A stretch of DNA of 5,331 nucleotides from Bacteroidia bacterium. GTDB lineage: Bacteria > Bacteroidota > Bacteroidia > Flavobacteriales > Flavobacteriaceae. Where the stretch lies: the NCBI GenBank assembly GCA_030429325.1, contig JAUICT010000182.1:1-5331 (forward strand). Direction: 5' to 3'. Shown one piece after another: positions 5,279 through 5,331 of this stretch. Each line of letters starts with the position of its first letter. Positions within the stretch are counted from its first letter, which is position 1. The notes under the pieces were generated by a model. The model made no database searches. It saw only the letters and a list, made by a program, of their open reading frames with translations, and was not told the origin of the DNA. The position numbers and the translations under genes are program-made.

Positions 5279-5331
5279 CGGGTAAGTTCGGTGAACAGAC
5301 TTTCCAGATTTTTGTTCTTTCGGCTAAGTTG
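5275..5331 (-). CDS. C-terminal end of a minus-strand gene, possibly an ABC transporter ATP-binding subunit (truncated by window)
   Basis: Reading inward from the right edge on the minus strand gives 18 codons, QLSRKNKNLESLFTELTR, then TAA at 5277-5275. The ending '-LE-LF-ELT-' is typical of the C-termini of ABC-2-type ATPase subunits ('SLEDVFLELT'), including gliding-motility GldA-like proteins, but 18 residues are too few for certainty. The stop overlaps the last bases of the globin gene, making a convergent pair with a 4-nt overlap. Confidence 0.5.
   Translation of the reverse strand, partial: QLSRKNKNLESLFTELTR

Overview
The window looks like chromosomal DNA of a flavobacterium (Bacteroidetes). 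The base composition is moderate to AT-rich. Promoters match the Bacteroidetes -7 consensus TAnnTTTG, there are no strong Shine-Dalgarno sequences, and the gene families (an OMP_b-brl_3-type TonB receptor barrel, DUF2024, a group III truncated globin) fit that group. The family-level placement is inference; no rRNA or other phylogenetic marker is present.

Left part (1-2736): the C-terminal half of an outer-membrane TonB-dependent receptor-like beta-barrel protein (+), cut by the left edge. It converges on a complete group II pyridoxal-phosphate decarboxylase (-). The two stop codons are 4 nt apart and lie inside a 7-bp inverted repeat that may act as a shared terminator. The decarboxylase has its own flavobacterial promoter, which also argues for the ATG at 2736 as its start.

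Central and right part (2816-5278): a compact, apparently co-regulated module on the + strand. In order it encodes a 77-aa thioredoxin/glutaredoxin-like protein (CPVC), a 240-aa exported protein of unknown function, a DUF2024 protein (CRFC), a MarR-family regulator with a four-cysteine C-terminal extension (CFAC...C...C), and a group III truncated hemoglobin. The key observation is a 13-bp palindrome, TTAGGAATCCTAA, or a one-mismatch variant of it. It occurs three times, each time against or overlapping a promoter -7 box: before the thioredoxin-like gene, before the exported-protein gene, and before marR-globin. It resembles the SlyA-type MarR box TTAGCAAGCTAA, so the local MarR protein is the obvious candidate to bind it and to control all five genes including its own. 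The cysteine motifs and the globin suggest a redox, NO or oxygen-responsive system, but the sequence does not prove the signal or the biochemistry.

Right edge (5275-5331): the last 18 codons of a minus-strand gene, possibly an ABC transporter ATPase, whose stop codon overlaps the end of the globin gene. No RNA genes, mobile elements or CRISPR arrays were seen, and no stretch over 300 bp lacks a gene.
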